Source: an uncultured Chryseobacterium sp. (GTDB lineage Bacteria; Bacteroidota; Bacteroidia; Flavobacteriales; Weeksellaceae). Taken from it: a stretch of 64,000 bases of DNA. Location: positions 62,001 to 126,000 of the forward strand of contig CAJYRQ010000037.1 of assembly GCA_913777465.1 (NCBI GenBank). The letters are read 5' to 3'. A model generated the notes under the pieces. That model saw only the letters and a list, made by a program, of their open reading frames with translations. It was not told where the DNA came from and made no database searches. Positions 1 through 8,980 of the stretch are shown here, in pieces. The position numbers and the translations under genes are program-made. Position 1 is the stretch's first letter; every line of letters begins with the position of its first letter.

Positions 1-137
1 GGATATTTATACCGGAAACTGTGGAAATTGATATGTTTTACCTCGTATGATTTTTTTTCAAGCGCATCGGCAATGTATTGGTTGTAGCCCCAGTTATCGT
101 AAGTGATAAGAAGAATAAGTTTTTTGTTTTCTGTCAT
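1..137 (-). CDS. 5'-end of a gene cut by the window edge, possible glycosyltransferase
   Basis: On the minus strand an ATG at 137 opens a frame that runs off the window after 45 codons. It begins MTENKKLILLITYDNWGYN, a hydrophobic strand followed by a polar turn, as at the N-terminus of Rossmann-like glycosyltransferases. It lies 27 nt downstream of a heptosyltransferase-like gene in the same direction, which fits a surface-sugar operon. The family cannot be settled from 45 residues. Confidence 0.5.
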   Translation of the reverse strand, partial: MTENKKLILLITYDNWGYNQYIADALEKKSYEVKHINFHSFRYKY

Positions 138-164
138 TTCTGTTTTTTTGAGTTTTTACTGTGT

Positions 165-1169
165 TTACACCAATGTTTTTTCTAAAAATTTTTCCAGTTC
201 ATCTTTGAAAAGAGAAGGCTTAAAATCCTGATAGCCTGCTGGATCTTTTACAAAATCGGCAACGTGCATAAACCGGTCTACGTCCGGACGACTGCTCCAT
301 GCCCAATCCGACAGCTGGATGTGCGGGGAGAAAATGGTAAACGTAGGAATACCCAGCGCCTTGCTTACATTGGTGGCCCCGCCTTCATTGCCGATAAGGC
401 AGCTGCATAAACTGGTGACGGCTGCAAATTCGCGTAAATCTTTGGTGTCAAAATCCTGTACGATAGCTTCTTTGGTTTTATCGGATACCAATGTCAGCAA
501 TTCTTCAAAGAGTTGTTTTTGTGAAGGAAGATAATTGCAGAGAATTTTCGCGTCAGGTTTACAGGCAGCAATATCATTCAGCAATTCTGCCATATATTCT
601 ATAGGATAGGTTTTCTCTTCTGAACTTCCAAAGGTGCTGATCATGATTAAATGATTATTTTCAGACAAACCGTATTTGGCTAAAACTTCATGGGCATTAC
701 GGACTTCCTCATCCGTCAGATAAACTTTCGGAAAAGTTTCCTGAAACGGGATCCCCAACGGCTCCAGCAGCAGCAGCCGGTGCTCAATTCCTAAGGTTGT
801 GTTCTTTGATTTTACCTGATTATCCCTTTTTACAGGATGATTGTAAAAAAAACGGGTATATTTTTTAAAAAAACCGATCCGTGTTCCTGCACCGGAAAAA
901 AAGGTAATCGCCGCCGTTTCCAGTTTGGAATAAAGATCGATCACCATGTCGAATTTTTGGGCTTTTATTTCAGCTAAAGTATCCTTCAGGCTGTCTTTGA
1001 AAAAGATAACCTGATGGATGTAAGGATTCCCGATTAAGATCCGGGCATGTTTTTCCTCCAGCAGAAAGCTTATTTCCGCTTCCGGATATTTATCTTTTAA
1101 CAGAGGCAGGATCGTACTCGTGACAAGTACGTCTCCCATGAATTTTTTCTGTATAATTAAAATCTTCAT
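165..1169 (-). CDS. Glycosyltransferase family 9 (heptosyltransferase-like)
   Basis: 334 residues, the usual length for ADP-heptose:LPS heptosyltransferases. The N-terminus [20 protein letters not shown] matches the family's first Rossmann strand and its conserved GD(V/I) segment. Near residue 250 the C-terminal half carries CLIGNEGGATNVSKALGIPT, the GT9 donor-binding loop (typically GxDTGxxHxAAALGxPT), here with EGG instead of DTG or DSG. The family moves heptose or related sugars onto LPS at the cytoplasmic face of the inner membrane; the sugar and acceptor here are unknown. Its ATG lies on the last bases of the upstream ornithine aminotransferase gene (they share position 1169), so the two are probably cotranscribed although functionally unrelated. 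Confidence 0.85.
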   Translation of the reverse strand: MKILIIQKKFMGDVLVTSTILPLLKDKYPEAEISFLLEEKHARILIGNPYIHQVIFFKDSLKDTLAEIKAQKFDMVIDLYSKLETAAITFFSGAGTRIGFFKKYTRFFYNHPVKRDNQVKSKNTTLGIEHRLLLLEPLGIPFQETFPKVYLTDEEVRNAHEVLAKYGLSENNHLIMISTFGSSEEKTYPIEYMAELLNDIAACKPDAKILCNYLPSQKQLFEELLTLVSDKTKEAIVQDFDTKDLREFAAVTSLCSCLIGNEGGATNVSKALGIPTFTIFSPHIQLSDWAWSSRPDVDRFMHVADFVKDPAGYQDFKPSLFKDELEKFLEKTLV

Positions 1170-2419
1170 TAATTTTTGTATTCCAGCACTGTCTTCTCAA
1201 TAATCCTCACACAATCCATCAGCTGCTCTTCGGTGATCACCAAAGGTGGAGCTAACCGGATGATATTTCCATGCGTAGGCTTGGCCAGTAATCCGTTTTC
1301 TTTGAGTTGCAAACAGAGATTCCACGCGGTGGAACTGTCAGGCGTATCGTTGATCAAAATAGCATTGAGCAATCCTTTTCCTCGTACTTTGGTAATCAGT
1401 TCCGTCTTTTCAATCAGCTGATCGATTTCAGAACGGAATAGTTTCCCTAATTCTTCCGCTCTTTCGGAAAGTTTTTCATCAGCAACAACATTTAAAGCAG
1501 CTACGGCTACGGCGCAGGCAATCGGGTTTCCTCCGAAAGTGGAGCCGTGCTGCCCCGGTTTAATGACGTTCATGATCTCATTATCGGCCAGAACTGCCGA
1601 AACAGGGTACATCCCTCCGGACAGGGCTTTGCCTAAAATCAGGATATCCGGTTGTACGTCCTCATGGTGGCAGGCGATCAGTCTTCCCGTTCGGGCAATA
1701 CCGGTCTGCACCTCATCGGCAATGAAAAGGACGTTGTGCTTTTTACACAGTTCGGAAGCATTTTTCAGGAAGCCCTCATTCGGAACGTAGACCCCCGCTT
1801 CTCCCTGGATCGGCTCTACCAGGAATGCGGCAATGTGTTCGGCTTCCCTGCTTAAAACCTCTTCTAAAGCAGTAAGGTCATTGTAAGGAATTTTAATGAA
1901 TCCCGGGGTGAATGGCCCATAATTCTGGTTCGCATCCGGATCATTGGAGAAAGAAACAATAGTGGTGGTTCTTCCGTGGAAATTATTTTCGCAGACTACA
2001 ATTTTTGCAGCATTTTCCGGAATCCCTTTCACTTCATAGCTCCATTTTCTGGCTAATTTTACGGCAGTCTCCACGGCTTCAGCTCCCGAATTCATTGGTA
2101 ATACTTTATCAAAGCCAAACAGGGTCGTGATCTTTTGCTCATACTCGCCCAGCTTTGAATTGTAAAAAGCTCTGGAAGTTAAGGCCAGCTTTTGAGCCTG
2201 CGCTACTAGTGCTTCCACGATTTTAGGGTGAGAATGTCCCTGATTAACAGCAGAATAAGCGGAAAGAAAATCATAATATTTTTTCCCTTCCACATCCCAT
2301 ACAAAGACGCCTTCCCCGCGGTCCAGAACCACAGGAAGCGGGTGGTAATTGTGGGCACCATGCTTATCTTCAAGGTCAATAAAATATTGTGAGTCTCTTA
2401 CTGTTTCTGCTGTTGACAT
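1169..2419 (-). CDS. rocD: Ornithine--oxo-acid aminotransferase
   Basis: Class III PLP-dependent aminotransferase that converts ornithine and 2-oxoglutarate to glutamate semialdehyde and glutamate (arginine/proline interconversion, cytoplasm). About 416 residues, as in the family. Visible marks are the PLP phosphate-binding [11 protein letters not shown] segment near residue 110, [15 protein letters not shown] near 230 with the Asp that contacts the pyridine nitrogen, and the Schiff-base Lys in [10 protein letters not shown] near 260. A TTG 18 nt upstream would give a longer product, but that TTG is part of a TAAATTTG sequence that looks like a -7 promoter box, so the ATG at 2419 ([10 protein letters not shown]) is preferred. 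Confidence 0.93.
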   Translation of the reverse strand: MSTAETVRDSQYFIDLEDKHGAHNYHPLPVVLDRGEGVFVWDVEGKKYYDFLSAYSAVNQGHSHPKIVEALVAQAQKLALTSRAFYNSKLGEYEQKITTLFGFDKVLPMNSGAEAVETAVKLARKWSYEVKGIPENAAKIVVCENNFHGRTTTIVSFSNDPDANQNYGPFTPGFIKIPYNDLTALEEVLSREAEHIAAFLVEPIQGEAGVYVPNEGFLKNASELCKKHNVLFIADEVQTGIARTGRLIACHHEDVQPDILILGKALSGGMYPVSAVLADNEIMNVIKPGQHGSTFGGNPIACAVAVAALNVVADEKLSERAEELGKLFRSEIDQLIEKTELITKVRGKGLLNAILINDTPDSSTAWNLCLQLKENGLLAKPTHGNIIRLAPPLVITEEQLMDCVRIIEKTVLEYKN

Positions 2420-2457
2420 AAATTTAGGTTTTGACAAATTTAAACAATATAAATGAC

Positions 2458-2659
2458 ATGAATAAAAACAGAATTCACTGGAAATTTATCCGGATGAAGT
2501 ATGTTTTGCAAGCAATAAAAGAAGGCTCAGAAATTATTACTGATGCAGATCAGGTCTTAAAGTTTTAATATCTTTTTATTGATGCTTAAAATTTTTCTCT
2601 GTAAAAATGCTATTAATATATTCATTGTAATATTTTTGTTAAAATTTCTTTAAAATAAA
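2458..2659. other. Intergenic stretch between rocD and the WG-repeat gene
   Basis: About 240 bases separate the two divergent genes. A 36-codon ATG frame at 2458-2568 (+) is present but has no promoter of its own and no recognisable product, so it is not called as a gene. TATTTTTG at 2631-2638 could serve as the -7 box for the plus-strand gene at 2660; no matching TTG is seen 17-23 bp upstream. Confidence 0.4.
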
Positions 2660-4288
2660 ATGATAATATCAATGGGAAAATATATTTTATCAGTTCTCTT
2701 ATTAATCTCACTTCCATGTAAAAGTCAGGATCAGTTATATTATAGCCCAATGCAACCGGGAAATAATATGGTTGAATTTTATAAAATCACTGCAGACAGT
2801 TCGATTTCTTATACCAGATATTATTATGGAAATGGCAAAGAAGAGATATCGGCAGGCCAAAATAAAATTACAGATAAAGAATCCTGGAGAAGATTTTTAA
2901 ATAGTGTGAAACCTGTTTCATCAATAAAGACGGATACTCCTGAAGATTTTAAGATGAAAATGCTCCATAAAACTTTCTTAAAGGAACATTATGGGGAAAA
3001 AGATCCATTGATATTTTATGGCAATTCAATAATTCTGGGTACTCCTACGCTGACACGGAATATGAGATTAGCTTATCCAAAACAGAATCCGGAGCCGGAT
3101 AATAATTTCTTTAATGGTTATGAATTCAAAGAAATCAACGGAATTCATTTTTTGAGATATAACACCGTACTTTATCTTCTAAATAGTGATACAATTATAG
3201 AAAGTATTTTTCCGGGCTCAAAAATTACGGAAGTTTCTGATCATATCGGAAATACGGCAATGGCTTCGATGCTTAGGATAAATGAAGAGAATAGTTTGTA
3301 CGGTATATCCGATAATATCGGTAAGACGGTTCTTCCTGCAAAGTTTCAGGATATTATGATCTGTGCAGATGCGGTTTTAGCTAAAAGAGAGGACAAGTGG
3401 TTTTTTTACGATTTTTTCGGAAAACAGATTTCTAAAAAAGGATACCGGAAAATTTTACCGCTTTCGTTGGTTGATCTCTCATTCCGGCAGCTGGACCAAT
3501 TGCAAATGGGGCAAGGTGGTATATTAAAATATGCAGTGCTGGATGGCAAAAATCTAAAAGTTATTGATGATATTTATAAAGAGAGTAAAGGGTCTAAATT
3601 TTCTTACCAATATGGTGAGCTAAGTATTTGTGGGAACAGATCGGGATCTTGGATTTCGCAGTCTTTAAATCTGAAGATTCAGAAGAGCAATCTGGTAATA
3701 AAAGAAAATGCATATTTCCAAAATTACCCGGTAACGGATATTGATGGAGCAGAAAAGATTATAAAAACAGAAAAGACGCAAGCTGTAGATTTAAATTCCT
3801 CTTTTGGCAGATTGGAATTTTTTACAGAAAAAGATAGTACTTCTGCGTATTCATATACAAATAACCGATGGGTAATGCTTTTAAAAAGAGTGAATAATGG
3901 CAAAGAATATTTTTATCCGATTAAATTTACAAAAGAAGAAGCTGGCTATTTTTCTATCTATAAGCCGTTTTCTGAGCCTGAACCATTAGATAAAATTGAA
4001 ATTGTAGAAACGGGCTACAGTTTACTATGTCTGCAGGGAGATTATGATTATACTTATGGATTTCGTATTGAAGATTTATTGGTAAATAATAATTTCAATC
4101 CCAATATCTATTTTAAAGTTACAAAAGATGGCAAATTCGGATTTTATTCGCCTTTCAGCGGCTTTGCCACTAACTTACGGATTAAATATAAATCCCTGGG
4201 GAATTTAGAAAAAAGATTTATGCGTTTTACTGATGAAAACGGGAAATCCGGCTGGCTTAGCGAGACGAATGAAGAATTTTACGATTAA
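2660..4288 (+). CDS. Secreted WG-repeat-like protein of unknown function
   Basis: 542 residues. The N-terminus is a signal peptide (MGKYILSVLLLISL, then PCKSQDQ); the ATG at 2672 would give a tidier signal than the one at 2660. Two or three segments resemble WG/KWG repeats: YGISDNIGKTVLPAKFQDI, REDKWFFYDFFGKQISKKGY, and near the end KDGKFGFYSPF and ENGKSGWLSE. Such repeats form beta-rich exported domains of unknown role in Bacteroidota. The gene is visibly AT-richer than its neighbours and stands alone, facing accC across a shared terminator. No enzymatic motif was recognised. Confidence 0.7.
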   Translation: MIISMGKYILSVLLLISLPCKSQDQLYYSPMQPGNNMVEFYKITADSSISYTRYYYGNGKEEISAGQNKITDKESWRRFLNSVKPVSSIKTDTPEDFKMKMLHKTFLKEHYGEKDPLIFYGNSIILGTPTLTRNMRLAYPKQNPEPDNNFFNGYEFKEINGIHFLRYNTVLYLLNSDTIIESIFPGSKITEVSDHIGNTAMASMLRINEENSLYGISDNIGKTVLPAKFQDIMICADAVLAKREDKWFFYDFFGKQISKKGYRKILPLSLVDLSFRQLDQLQMGQGGILKYAVLDGKNLKVIDDIYKESKGSKFSYQYGELSICGNRSGSWISQSLNLKIQKSNLVIKENAYFQNYPVTDIDGAEKIIKTEKTQAVDLNSSFGRLEFFTEKDSTSAYSYTNNRWVMLLKRVNNGKEYFYPIKFTKEEAGYFSIYKPFSEPEPLDKIEIVETGYSLLCLQGDYDYTYGFRIEDLLVNNNFNPNIYFKVTKDGKFGFYSPFSGFATNLRIKYKSLGNLEKRFMRFTDENGKSGWLSETNEEFYD

Positions 4289-4315
4289 AAAACCGCTCCA
4301 AAATGAAGCGGTTTT
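4289..4315. terminator. Bidirectional intrinsic terminator
   Basis: Perfect 9-bp stem (AAAACCGCT / AGCGGTTTT) with A-tract and T-tract flanks, starting right after the stop codon at 4288. It sits between convergent genes and would stop transcription from both the WG-repeat gene (+) and accC (-). Confidence 0.85.
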
Positions 4316-4334
4316 AATCGTATATCCAATAATC

Positions 4335-5690
4335 TTAATGATTATCGTATTTTCTGTCCATAACAAAATCTTCCATGAATTTCGTCGTGTAGTTTCCGGC
4401 AAGGTAATCCTCGTGATCCATCAGCTGTCTGTGGAAAGGAATAGTGGTCTTCACGCCTTCGATGTAGAATTCCTCCAAAGCTCTTCTCATTTTGGCAATC
4501 GCCTCTTCACGCGTCTGAGCGGTCGTGATCAGCTTGGCAATCATAGAGTCGTAGTTGGAAGGGATGGTATATCCTGAATAAACGTGGGTATCTACTCTTA
4601 CGCCGTGCCCGCCCGGGATATTCAATCCTGTAATCTTGCCCGGAGACGGTCTGAAATCCATGTAAGGATCCTCAGCGTTGATCCTGCATTCGATGGAATG
4701 AAGCTTAGGGTAGTGGTTGATTCCGGAAATCGGAGTTCCTGCGGCCAATAGGATCTGCTCCCGGATCAGGTCATAATCGATAACCTGCTCCGTGATCGGA
4801 TGCTCAACCTGGATTCTGGTATTCATTTCCATGAAATAGAAATTCCGGTGCTTGTCTACCAGGAATTCGATGGTTCCTACTCCTTCATATCCGATGAATT
4901 CCGCTGCTTTTACGGCTGCTTCACCCATTTTCTCACGAAGTTCGTCCGTCATGAATGGGGAAGGGGTTTCTTCGGTTAATTTCTGGTTTCTTCGCTGTAC
5001 GGAACAGTCTCTTTCAGAAAGGTGGCAGGCTTTACCGAACTGGTCTCCGGCAACCTGGATCTCGATATGTCTTGGCTCCTCGATCAGCTTTTCCATATAC
5101 ATCCCGCCGTTTCCGAAAGCGGCTACCGCTTCCTGAATGGCAGATTCCCAATGGTCTTTCAGGTCTTCCGCCTTCCATACCGCCCGCATTCCTTTTCCAC
5201 CGCCTCCGGCAGTGGCTTTAATCATCACCGGATAACCTGTTTCTTGAGCAATCTTTACCGCATGCTCATAAGATTCGATCAGGCCGTCAGATCCGGGTAC
5301 ACAAGGAACGCCGGCTGCTTTCATAGTGGCCTTGGCGTTGGCTTTGTCTCCCATCTTTTCAATCTGCTCAGGCGTTGCACCAATAAATTTGATACCGTTT
5401 TTCTGGCAGATTCTGGAGAAATTGGAATTTTCGGAAAGGAATCCGTAACCCGGGTGGATGGCATCTGCATTGGTAATTTCAGCAGCTGCGATAATGTTAG
5501 GGATTTTCAGGTAGGAATCTTTGCTCATTGCCGGACCGATGCAAACCGCTTCGTCAGCAAACCTTACATGAAGGCTGTCTTTATCCGCAGTTGAATATAC
5601 CGCCACGGTCTTGATCCCCATTTCTTTACAAGTACGTAAAATACGCATTGCAATTTCGCCACGATTGGCAATTAATATTTTTTTGAACAT
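4335..5690 (-). CDS. accC: Acetyl-CoA carboxylase, biotin carboxylase subunit
   Basis: 451 residues, standard AccC length. It carboxylates the biotin on AccB using ATP and bicarbonate, the first step of fatty acid synthesis. The sequence starts [20 protein letters not shown], has the glycine-rich ATP-grasp loop [10 protein letters not shown] near residue 165, the [15 protein letters not shown] segment near 230, and the catalytic [11 protein letters not shown] stretch near 290 containing the conserved Glu and Arg. It is the second gene of an accB-accC operon, 79 nt after accB. Confidence 0.97.
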   Translation of the reverse strand: MFKKILIANRGEIAMRILRTCKEMGIKTVAVYSTADKDSLHVRFADEAVCIGPAMSKDSYLKIPNIIAAAEITNADAIHPGYGFLSENSNFSRICQKNGIKFIGATPEQIEKMGDKANAKATMKAAGVPCVPGSDGLIESYEHAVKIAQETGYPVMIKATAGGGGKGMRAVWKAEDLKDHWESAIQEAVAAFGNGGMYMEKLIEEPRHIEIQVAGDQFGKACHLSERDCSVQRRNQKLTEETPSPFMTDELREKMGEAAVKAAEFIGYEGVGTIEFLVDKHRNFYFMEMNTRIQVEHPITEQVIDYDLIREQILLAAGTPISGINHYPKLHSIECRINAEDPYMDFRPSPGKITGLNIPGGHGVRVDTHVYSGYTIPSNYDSMIAKLITTAQTREEAIAKMRRALEEFYIEGVKTTIPFHRQLMDHEDYLAGNYTTKFMEDFVMDRKYDNH

Positions 5691-5697
5691 CTTAATA

Positions 5698-5770
5698 TAA
5701 TTTGAAATTTGAAAATTTGAGAATTTGAGATTAATTTTTAATCAATCATCAATTATCATTAATCAATCAT
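5698..5770. repeat. Short degenerate repeats between accB and accC
   Basis: The spacer holds several copies of AATTTGA in the first 30 bases and two copies of AATCAATCAT (5740-5749 and 5761-5770), the second ending on the accB stop codon. It is AT-rich simple sequence without an obvious stem strong enough to be a terminator. Confidence 0.6.
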
Positions 5771-6252
5771 TAAGATGGATCTACTAAGAATAAAGGTTGA
5801 TCGTATTCTACCGGAGTAGCGTCATCCACTAAAATCTTAACGATTTTTCCGCTTACTTCAGATTCGATCTGGTTGAATAATTTCATTGCTTCGATAACGC
5901 ATACTACTTTCCCGTTGGAAACTTCGTCGCCTACGTTTACAAAAACATCTTTATCAGGAGAAGGTTTTCTGTAGAAAGTACCGATCATCGGAGACTTGAT
6001 CGTTACATACTTGCTGTCATCAGATGCCGCTTCCGTATTTTGTGCAGGTGCTGCAGCCGGGGCAGCAGCGGGTGCAGGTGCCGCCATTTGCTGAGGTGCC
6101 GTGTGGTAAACCGCAGGCTGTGCATAAGCCACCTCGCTTCCTGCTAATGGAGTTTTAATGGTGATTTCGAAATCTTTAGTCTTGTATTTCACTTCAGAAA
6201 CTTCTGCCTTGGATACAAACTTAATAAGATTTTGTATGTCTTTAATGTCCAT
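5770..6252 (-). CDS. accB: Acetyl-CoA carboxylase, biotin carboxyl carrier protein
   Basis: 160 residues counted from the ATG at 6252 (MDIKDIQNLIKFVSKAEV). The N-terminal helix-rich part is followed by an Ala/Pro-rich linker (about residues 50-80) and the biotinyl domain with the biotin-accepting Lys in the family signature VIEAMKLFN near residue 127. The domain carries biotin between AccC and the carboxyltransferase. A longer frame reaching 6318 would overlap the promoter boxes at 6276-6304, so the shorter start is chosen. It is the first gene of accB-accC. Confidence 0.96.
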   Translation of the reverse strand: MDIKDIQNLIKFVSKAEVSEVKYKTKDFEITIKTPLAGSEVAYAQPAVYHTAPQQMAAPAPAAAPAAAPAQNTEAASDDSKYVTIKSPMIGTFYRKPSPDKDVFVNVGDEVSNGKVVCVIEAMKLFNQIESEVSGKIVKILVDDATPVEYDQPLFLVDPS

Positions 6253-6275
6253 AAAATTGATATTTGATTTTGCTT

Positions 6276-6304
6276 CAAAGATACCAAAAAAACATAAAAA
6301 ACAA
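6276..6304 (-). promoter_or_regulatory. Promoter of accBC
   Basis: On the minus strand TTG (6304-6302), 18 bp spacer, then TATCTTTG (6283-6276), a full match to the Bacteroidota -33/-7 pattern. It predicts a leader of roughly 20 nt before accB. The TTG lies inside the T-tract of the rpmF terminator. Confidence 0.8.
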
Positions 6305-6306
6305 CA

Positions 6307-6343
6307 AAAAACCGCCAAATTTTATCAAAATTGGGCGGTTTTT
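6307..6343 (-). terminator. Terminator of the DUF177-rpmF operon
   Basis: Stem AAAAACCGCC / GGCGGTTTTT extended inward by A/T pairs to about 17 bp with one mismatch and a 3-nt loop, followed on the minus strand by a T-rich run. Confidence 0.88.
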
Positions 6344-6379
6344 GTATTAAAACGAGTGTTTTCAGGCGAAAACGGGCTC

Positions 6380-6583
6380 TTAGTTTTCTTCAGTAGATGC
6401 TACTTCTTTTTCCAATACTACTTTACCTCTGTAGTAAAGTTTCCCTTCATGCCAGTGAGCTCTGTGGTAAAGGTGAAGCTCTCCTGTTGCTGCATCTTTA
6501 GCCAATTGAGGAACTACCGCTTTGTAGTGTGTTCTTCTCTTATCTCTTCTTGTGGACGATTGTCTTCTCTTTGGATGTGCCAT
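6380..6583 (-). CDS. rpmF: 50S ribosomal protein L32
   Basis: 67 residues. [19 protein letters not shown] is the conserved L32 start, followed by the HLYHRAHW segment near residue 37; the four zinc Cys of C+ forms are absent, so this is a C- (zinc-independent) type. L32 is a small basic component of the large ribosomal subunit. It follows the DUF177/YceD gene by 59 nt, a pairing widespread in bacteria. Confidence 0.96.
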   Translation of the reverse strand: MAHPKRRQSSTRRDKRRTHYKAVVPQLAKDAATGELHLYHRAHWHEGKLYYRGKVVLEKEVASTEEN

Positions 6584-6642
6584 TGTGTAATAACTTTTTT
6601 AATTGATGAGCGATGAGATTCATCATCTCATCATTAAACTAT

Positions 6643-7167
6643 TTAATTTTTATTCTTCAAATTTTTTAGCGCGTCCCATCTCGGGTCGCTTTCATGTTCT
6701 TCTTCCTCGTCATCTTCTTTCGGACTGAATTTATCCAGGATGGCCAGGTCTTCCTCGCTGACGTTGGGTGAAATCTTTTTCATCGGAATGGAAAGAGCCA
6801 CGTTCTCGTAAATCAGCTGGGCGATATTAAACGCATGGTCTGCGGTAGGAATCGTAATGACATCTTCTTCGCTGTCGTCATATTCCTCGCCGAATTTTAC
6901 CAATACCTTAATTTCATTTTCAATAGGGTGGTCGAAATTTTCGTTTGAAATATCACAAACCAATTCTACGGTCCCTTTTACTCTGATCTCAAATTCCAGA
7001 AATGTGCTGTGCTTGTCCAGTAGAACATCCACCGCAATTTTAGGATTTGTAAATTCCTGTTCAGTGTCAAACAATTGAAAGAACTCTTTATCTATCTCAA
7101 ACCTGAACTCGTGCCTGCCGGTTTTCAACCCGGAAAAGCTTACGTCGTAGTTTCTTAACTTGTCCAT
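6643..7167 (-). CDS. DUF177 (YceD) family protein
   Basis: About 174 residues from the ATG at 7167 (MDKLRNYDVSFSGLK). Shared family traits are the acidic tail (PKEDDEEEEHESDPRWDALKNLK) and the middle segment with VKGTVELVCDISNENFDHPI, in the place of the Cys-containing DUF177 core. YceD proteins are encoded next to rpmF in many phyla and have been linked to 23S rRNA accumulation in plants and bacteria. The alternative TTG at 7182 overlaps the -7 box at 7180-7187, which supports the later start. Confidence 0.88.
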   Translation of the reverse strand: MDKLRNYDVSFSGLKTGRHEFRFEIDKEFFQLFDTEQEFTNPKIAVDVLLDKHSTFLEFEIRVKGTVELVCDISNENFDHPIENEIKVLVKFGEEYDDSEEDVITIPTADHAFNIAQLIYENVALSIPMKKISPNVSEEDLAILDKFSPKEDDEEEEHESDPRWDALKNLKNKN

Positions 7168-7179
7168 AAAATGAGTGTG

Positions 7180-7209
7180 CAAAAATATGCAATTTTTTTA
7201 TAATAACAA
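7180..7209 (-). promoter_or_regulatory. Promoter of the DUF177-rpmF operon
   Basis: On the minus strand TTG (7209-7207), 19 bp spacer, TATTTTTG (7187-7180). The predicted start of transcription lies about 8 nt before the ATG at 7167, a very short leader. Confidence 0.78.
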
Positions 7210-7251
7210 ATAAAATTTCTAACAAATTAATTTTAAATCTTCATTAAAGAT

Positions 7252-8343
7252 TTAGGCCTCAGTTTCATCCGGCAGGTCTTCATCTATTCCGTTGTCTACT
7301 GCCATTTTCCGCGGCTGCATGCGGTTGCTCATCAGATCGTTGTATTCAGTCCTGTTTCTGAAAATTTTTATGGCAGCAAAAATGGCTTCCGTAAAGCTCT
7401 GGGGATCCGCAATATTTTTTCCGGCAATATCATAAGCGGTTCCGTGATCCGGAGAAGTCCTGATGAAAGGCAGCCCGGCCGTATAATTTACACCCTCTTC
7501 ATAAGCCAGTGTTTTGAACGGGGCTAATCCCTGATCATGGTACATGGCTAAAACCGCATCAAAGCTCCTGTATTTTCCCGGCTGAAAAAAGCTGTCTGCA
7601 GGAAAGGGCCCGAAAGCAAGAATCCCATGGTCTGAAAGTTCCTTGATGGCAGGCGAAATAATTTCGATCTCTTCATTTCCGATAACGCCACCGTCTCCGG
7701 CATGGGGATTTAGTCCCAGAACCGCAATCTTCGGCCTGGTAACACCAAAATCTTCAATCAGCGTCTGGTTCAGCATCCGCAGCTGTTTTTTTATTTTTTC
7801 CTTGGAAATATTTTCAGCAACCTGGGTAATCGGGATATGGTGGGTGGAAACCGCTACCTTAAGATCATCCGTTACCAGGAACATCAAGCCTTTTTTATTG
7901 AATTTTTCTTCAAAATATCCCGTATGTCCGGCATGCTTAAAACCCATTTTTACCATTTCATCCTTGTTGATCGGGGCCGTTACCAGGACATCTATCTCTC
8001 CTTTCAGTAAAGCCTCCGTTGCCGCTTCCAGGGAGTCGATGGCCATTTTGGTAGATTCCTCCGTCGGCGTTCCGAGCTCTACTGTAGAATTTTCTTTCAC
8101 CAGGTTTACCATATTCAGTTTTCCGGCGTGGGCCTGTGAAGCCTCATTGATGTAATTGAAATTCAGGTTGAGCTTAAAGATGTTTTTCTGATAGGTAAAT
8201 AATTTTCCCGAGCCAAAAATCACCGGCGTGAAAAAATCCGTGATGGTTTTGTCGGACAGGGATTTCATTATGATTTCCGGGCCGATGCCGTTGAAATCTC
8301 CGATTGAAATTCCTACTCTTACTTTATGGTTTTTTGGGCTCAT
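7252..8343 (-). CDS. pdxA: 4-hydroxythreonine-4-phosphate dehydrogenase
   Basis: 363 residues. PdxA oxidises 4-phosphohydroxy-L-threonine with NAD in the DXP-dependent pyridoxal phosphate pathway. Family marks are VGISIGDFNGIGPEII at the N-terminus, TAPINKDEM near residue 120, the metal ligand region AGHTGYFEEKF just after, and MYHDQGLAPFK near 270 with another metal His/Asp. An 8-bp weak stem covers its stop codon (7234-7254). It is divergent from the riboflavin synthase gene across a 49-nt gap holding -7 boxes on both strands. Confidence 0.95.
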   Translation of the reverse strand: MSPKNHKVRVGISIGDFNGIGPEIIMKSLSDKTITDFFTPVIFGSGKLFTYQKNIFKLNLNFNYINEASQAHAGKLNMVNLVKENSTVELGTPTEESTKMAIDSLEAATEALLKGEIDVLVTAPINKDEMVKMGFKHAGHTGYFEEKFNKKGLMFLVTDDLKVAVSTHHIPITQVAENISKEKIKKQLRMLNQTLIEDFGVTRPKIAVLGLNPHAGDGGVIGNEEIEIISPAIKELSDHGILAFGPFPADSFFQPGKYRSFDAVLAMYHDQGLAPFKTLAYEEGVNYTAGLPFIRTSPDHGTAYDIAGKNIADPQSFTEAIFAAIKIFRNRTEYNDLMSNRMQPRKMAVDNGIDEDLPDETEA

Positions 8344-8349
8344 TTTGAT

Positions 8350-8380
8350 TATCTTTGAAGATTAATAAACTACAAATTTA
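8350..8380. promoter_or_regulatory. Divergent -7 boxes between pdxA and ribE
   Basis: TATCTTTG at 8350-8357 on the plus strand points to ribE; TAAATTTG at 8380-8373 on the minus strand points to pdxA. Neither has a clear TTG at the normal distance, so only the -7 parts are supported. Confidence 0.55.
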
Positions 8381-8392
8381 GCAAAAAATAAT

Positions 8393-8977
8393 ATGTTCAC
8401 AGGAATTATTGAAGCAGTCGGGATAATTGAGAAGATCGAGGAAAACGGAAGCAATATTGATTTTACTTTAACCTGCCCTTTTACCAATGAATTAAAGATA
8501 GACCAGAGCCTTGCCCATAACGGCTGTTGTTTAACCGTAGTAAAGATCGAGGGCGACCAATATGTCGTAACCGCCATCAACGAAACCCTGGAAAAAACCA
8601 ACCTTGGAAAATGGGAAACGGGAACGGCAGTCAACCTTGAGCGCTGCATGAAAATGGACGGAAGGCTGGACGGGCACATTGTACAGGGGCACGTCGACAA
8701 GACAGGGGAAGTCGTGAGCATAGAAAATAAAGACGGAAGCTACTTTATTACCATACAATATGAAGATGACGGAAATTTTGTAACGGTACCACAGGGATCC
8801 ATTACCGTAAACGGGATCAGTCTGACAGTTGCCAAAAGCGAGGATTCAAAGTTTTCGGTAGCCATCATCCCTTACACCTGGGAATTTACAAACATGAAAC
8901 ATTTAAAAGCCGGGGATAAAGTTAATTTAGAATTTGATATAGTTGGTAAGTATATTGCTAGGTTAATTAAAAAGTAG
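8393..8977 (+). CDS. ribE: Riboflavin synthase, alpha subunit
   Basis: 194 residues. The enzyme dismutates two 6,7-dimethyl-8-ribityllumazine molecules into riboflavin and the pyrimidinedione. The start MFTGIIEAVG and the two lumazine-binding barrels are plain: the first holds LTCPFTNELKIDQSLAHNGCCLTV (about 25-50), the second FVTVPQGSITVNGISLTV (about 125-143). The gene is followed after 3 nt by a histidine kinase, so the two are probably on one transcript. Confidence 0.96.
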   Translation: MFTGIIEAVGIIEKIEENGSNIDFTLTCPFTNELKIDQSLAHNGCCLTVVKIEGDQYVVTAINETLEKTNLGKWETGTAVNLERCMKMDGRLDGHIVQGHVDKTGEVVSIENKDGSYFITIQYEDDGNFVTVPQGSITVNGISLTVAKSEDSKFSVAIIPYTWEFTNMKHLKAGDKVNLEFDIVGKYIARLIKK

Positions 8978-8980
8978 CGA

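Noticed and set aside
2458..2568. 36-codon plus-strand frame ([20 protein letters not shown]...) between rocD and the WG-repeat gene
   Set aside because: It has no promoter box of its own, the composition is that of the spacer, and its start overlaps the rocD promoter region.
7234..7254. Stem at the pdxA stop codon as a terminator
   Set aside because: Only A/T-rich 8-bp pairing, with no strong T-tract; too weak to call.
8393..8977. Internal duplication in riboflavin synthase
   Set aside because: Two lumazine-binding repeats are normal for this enzyme family.
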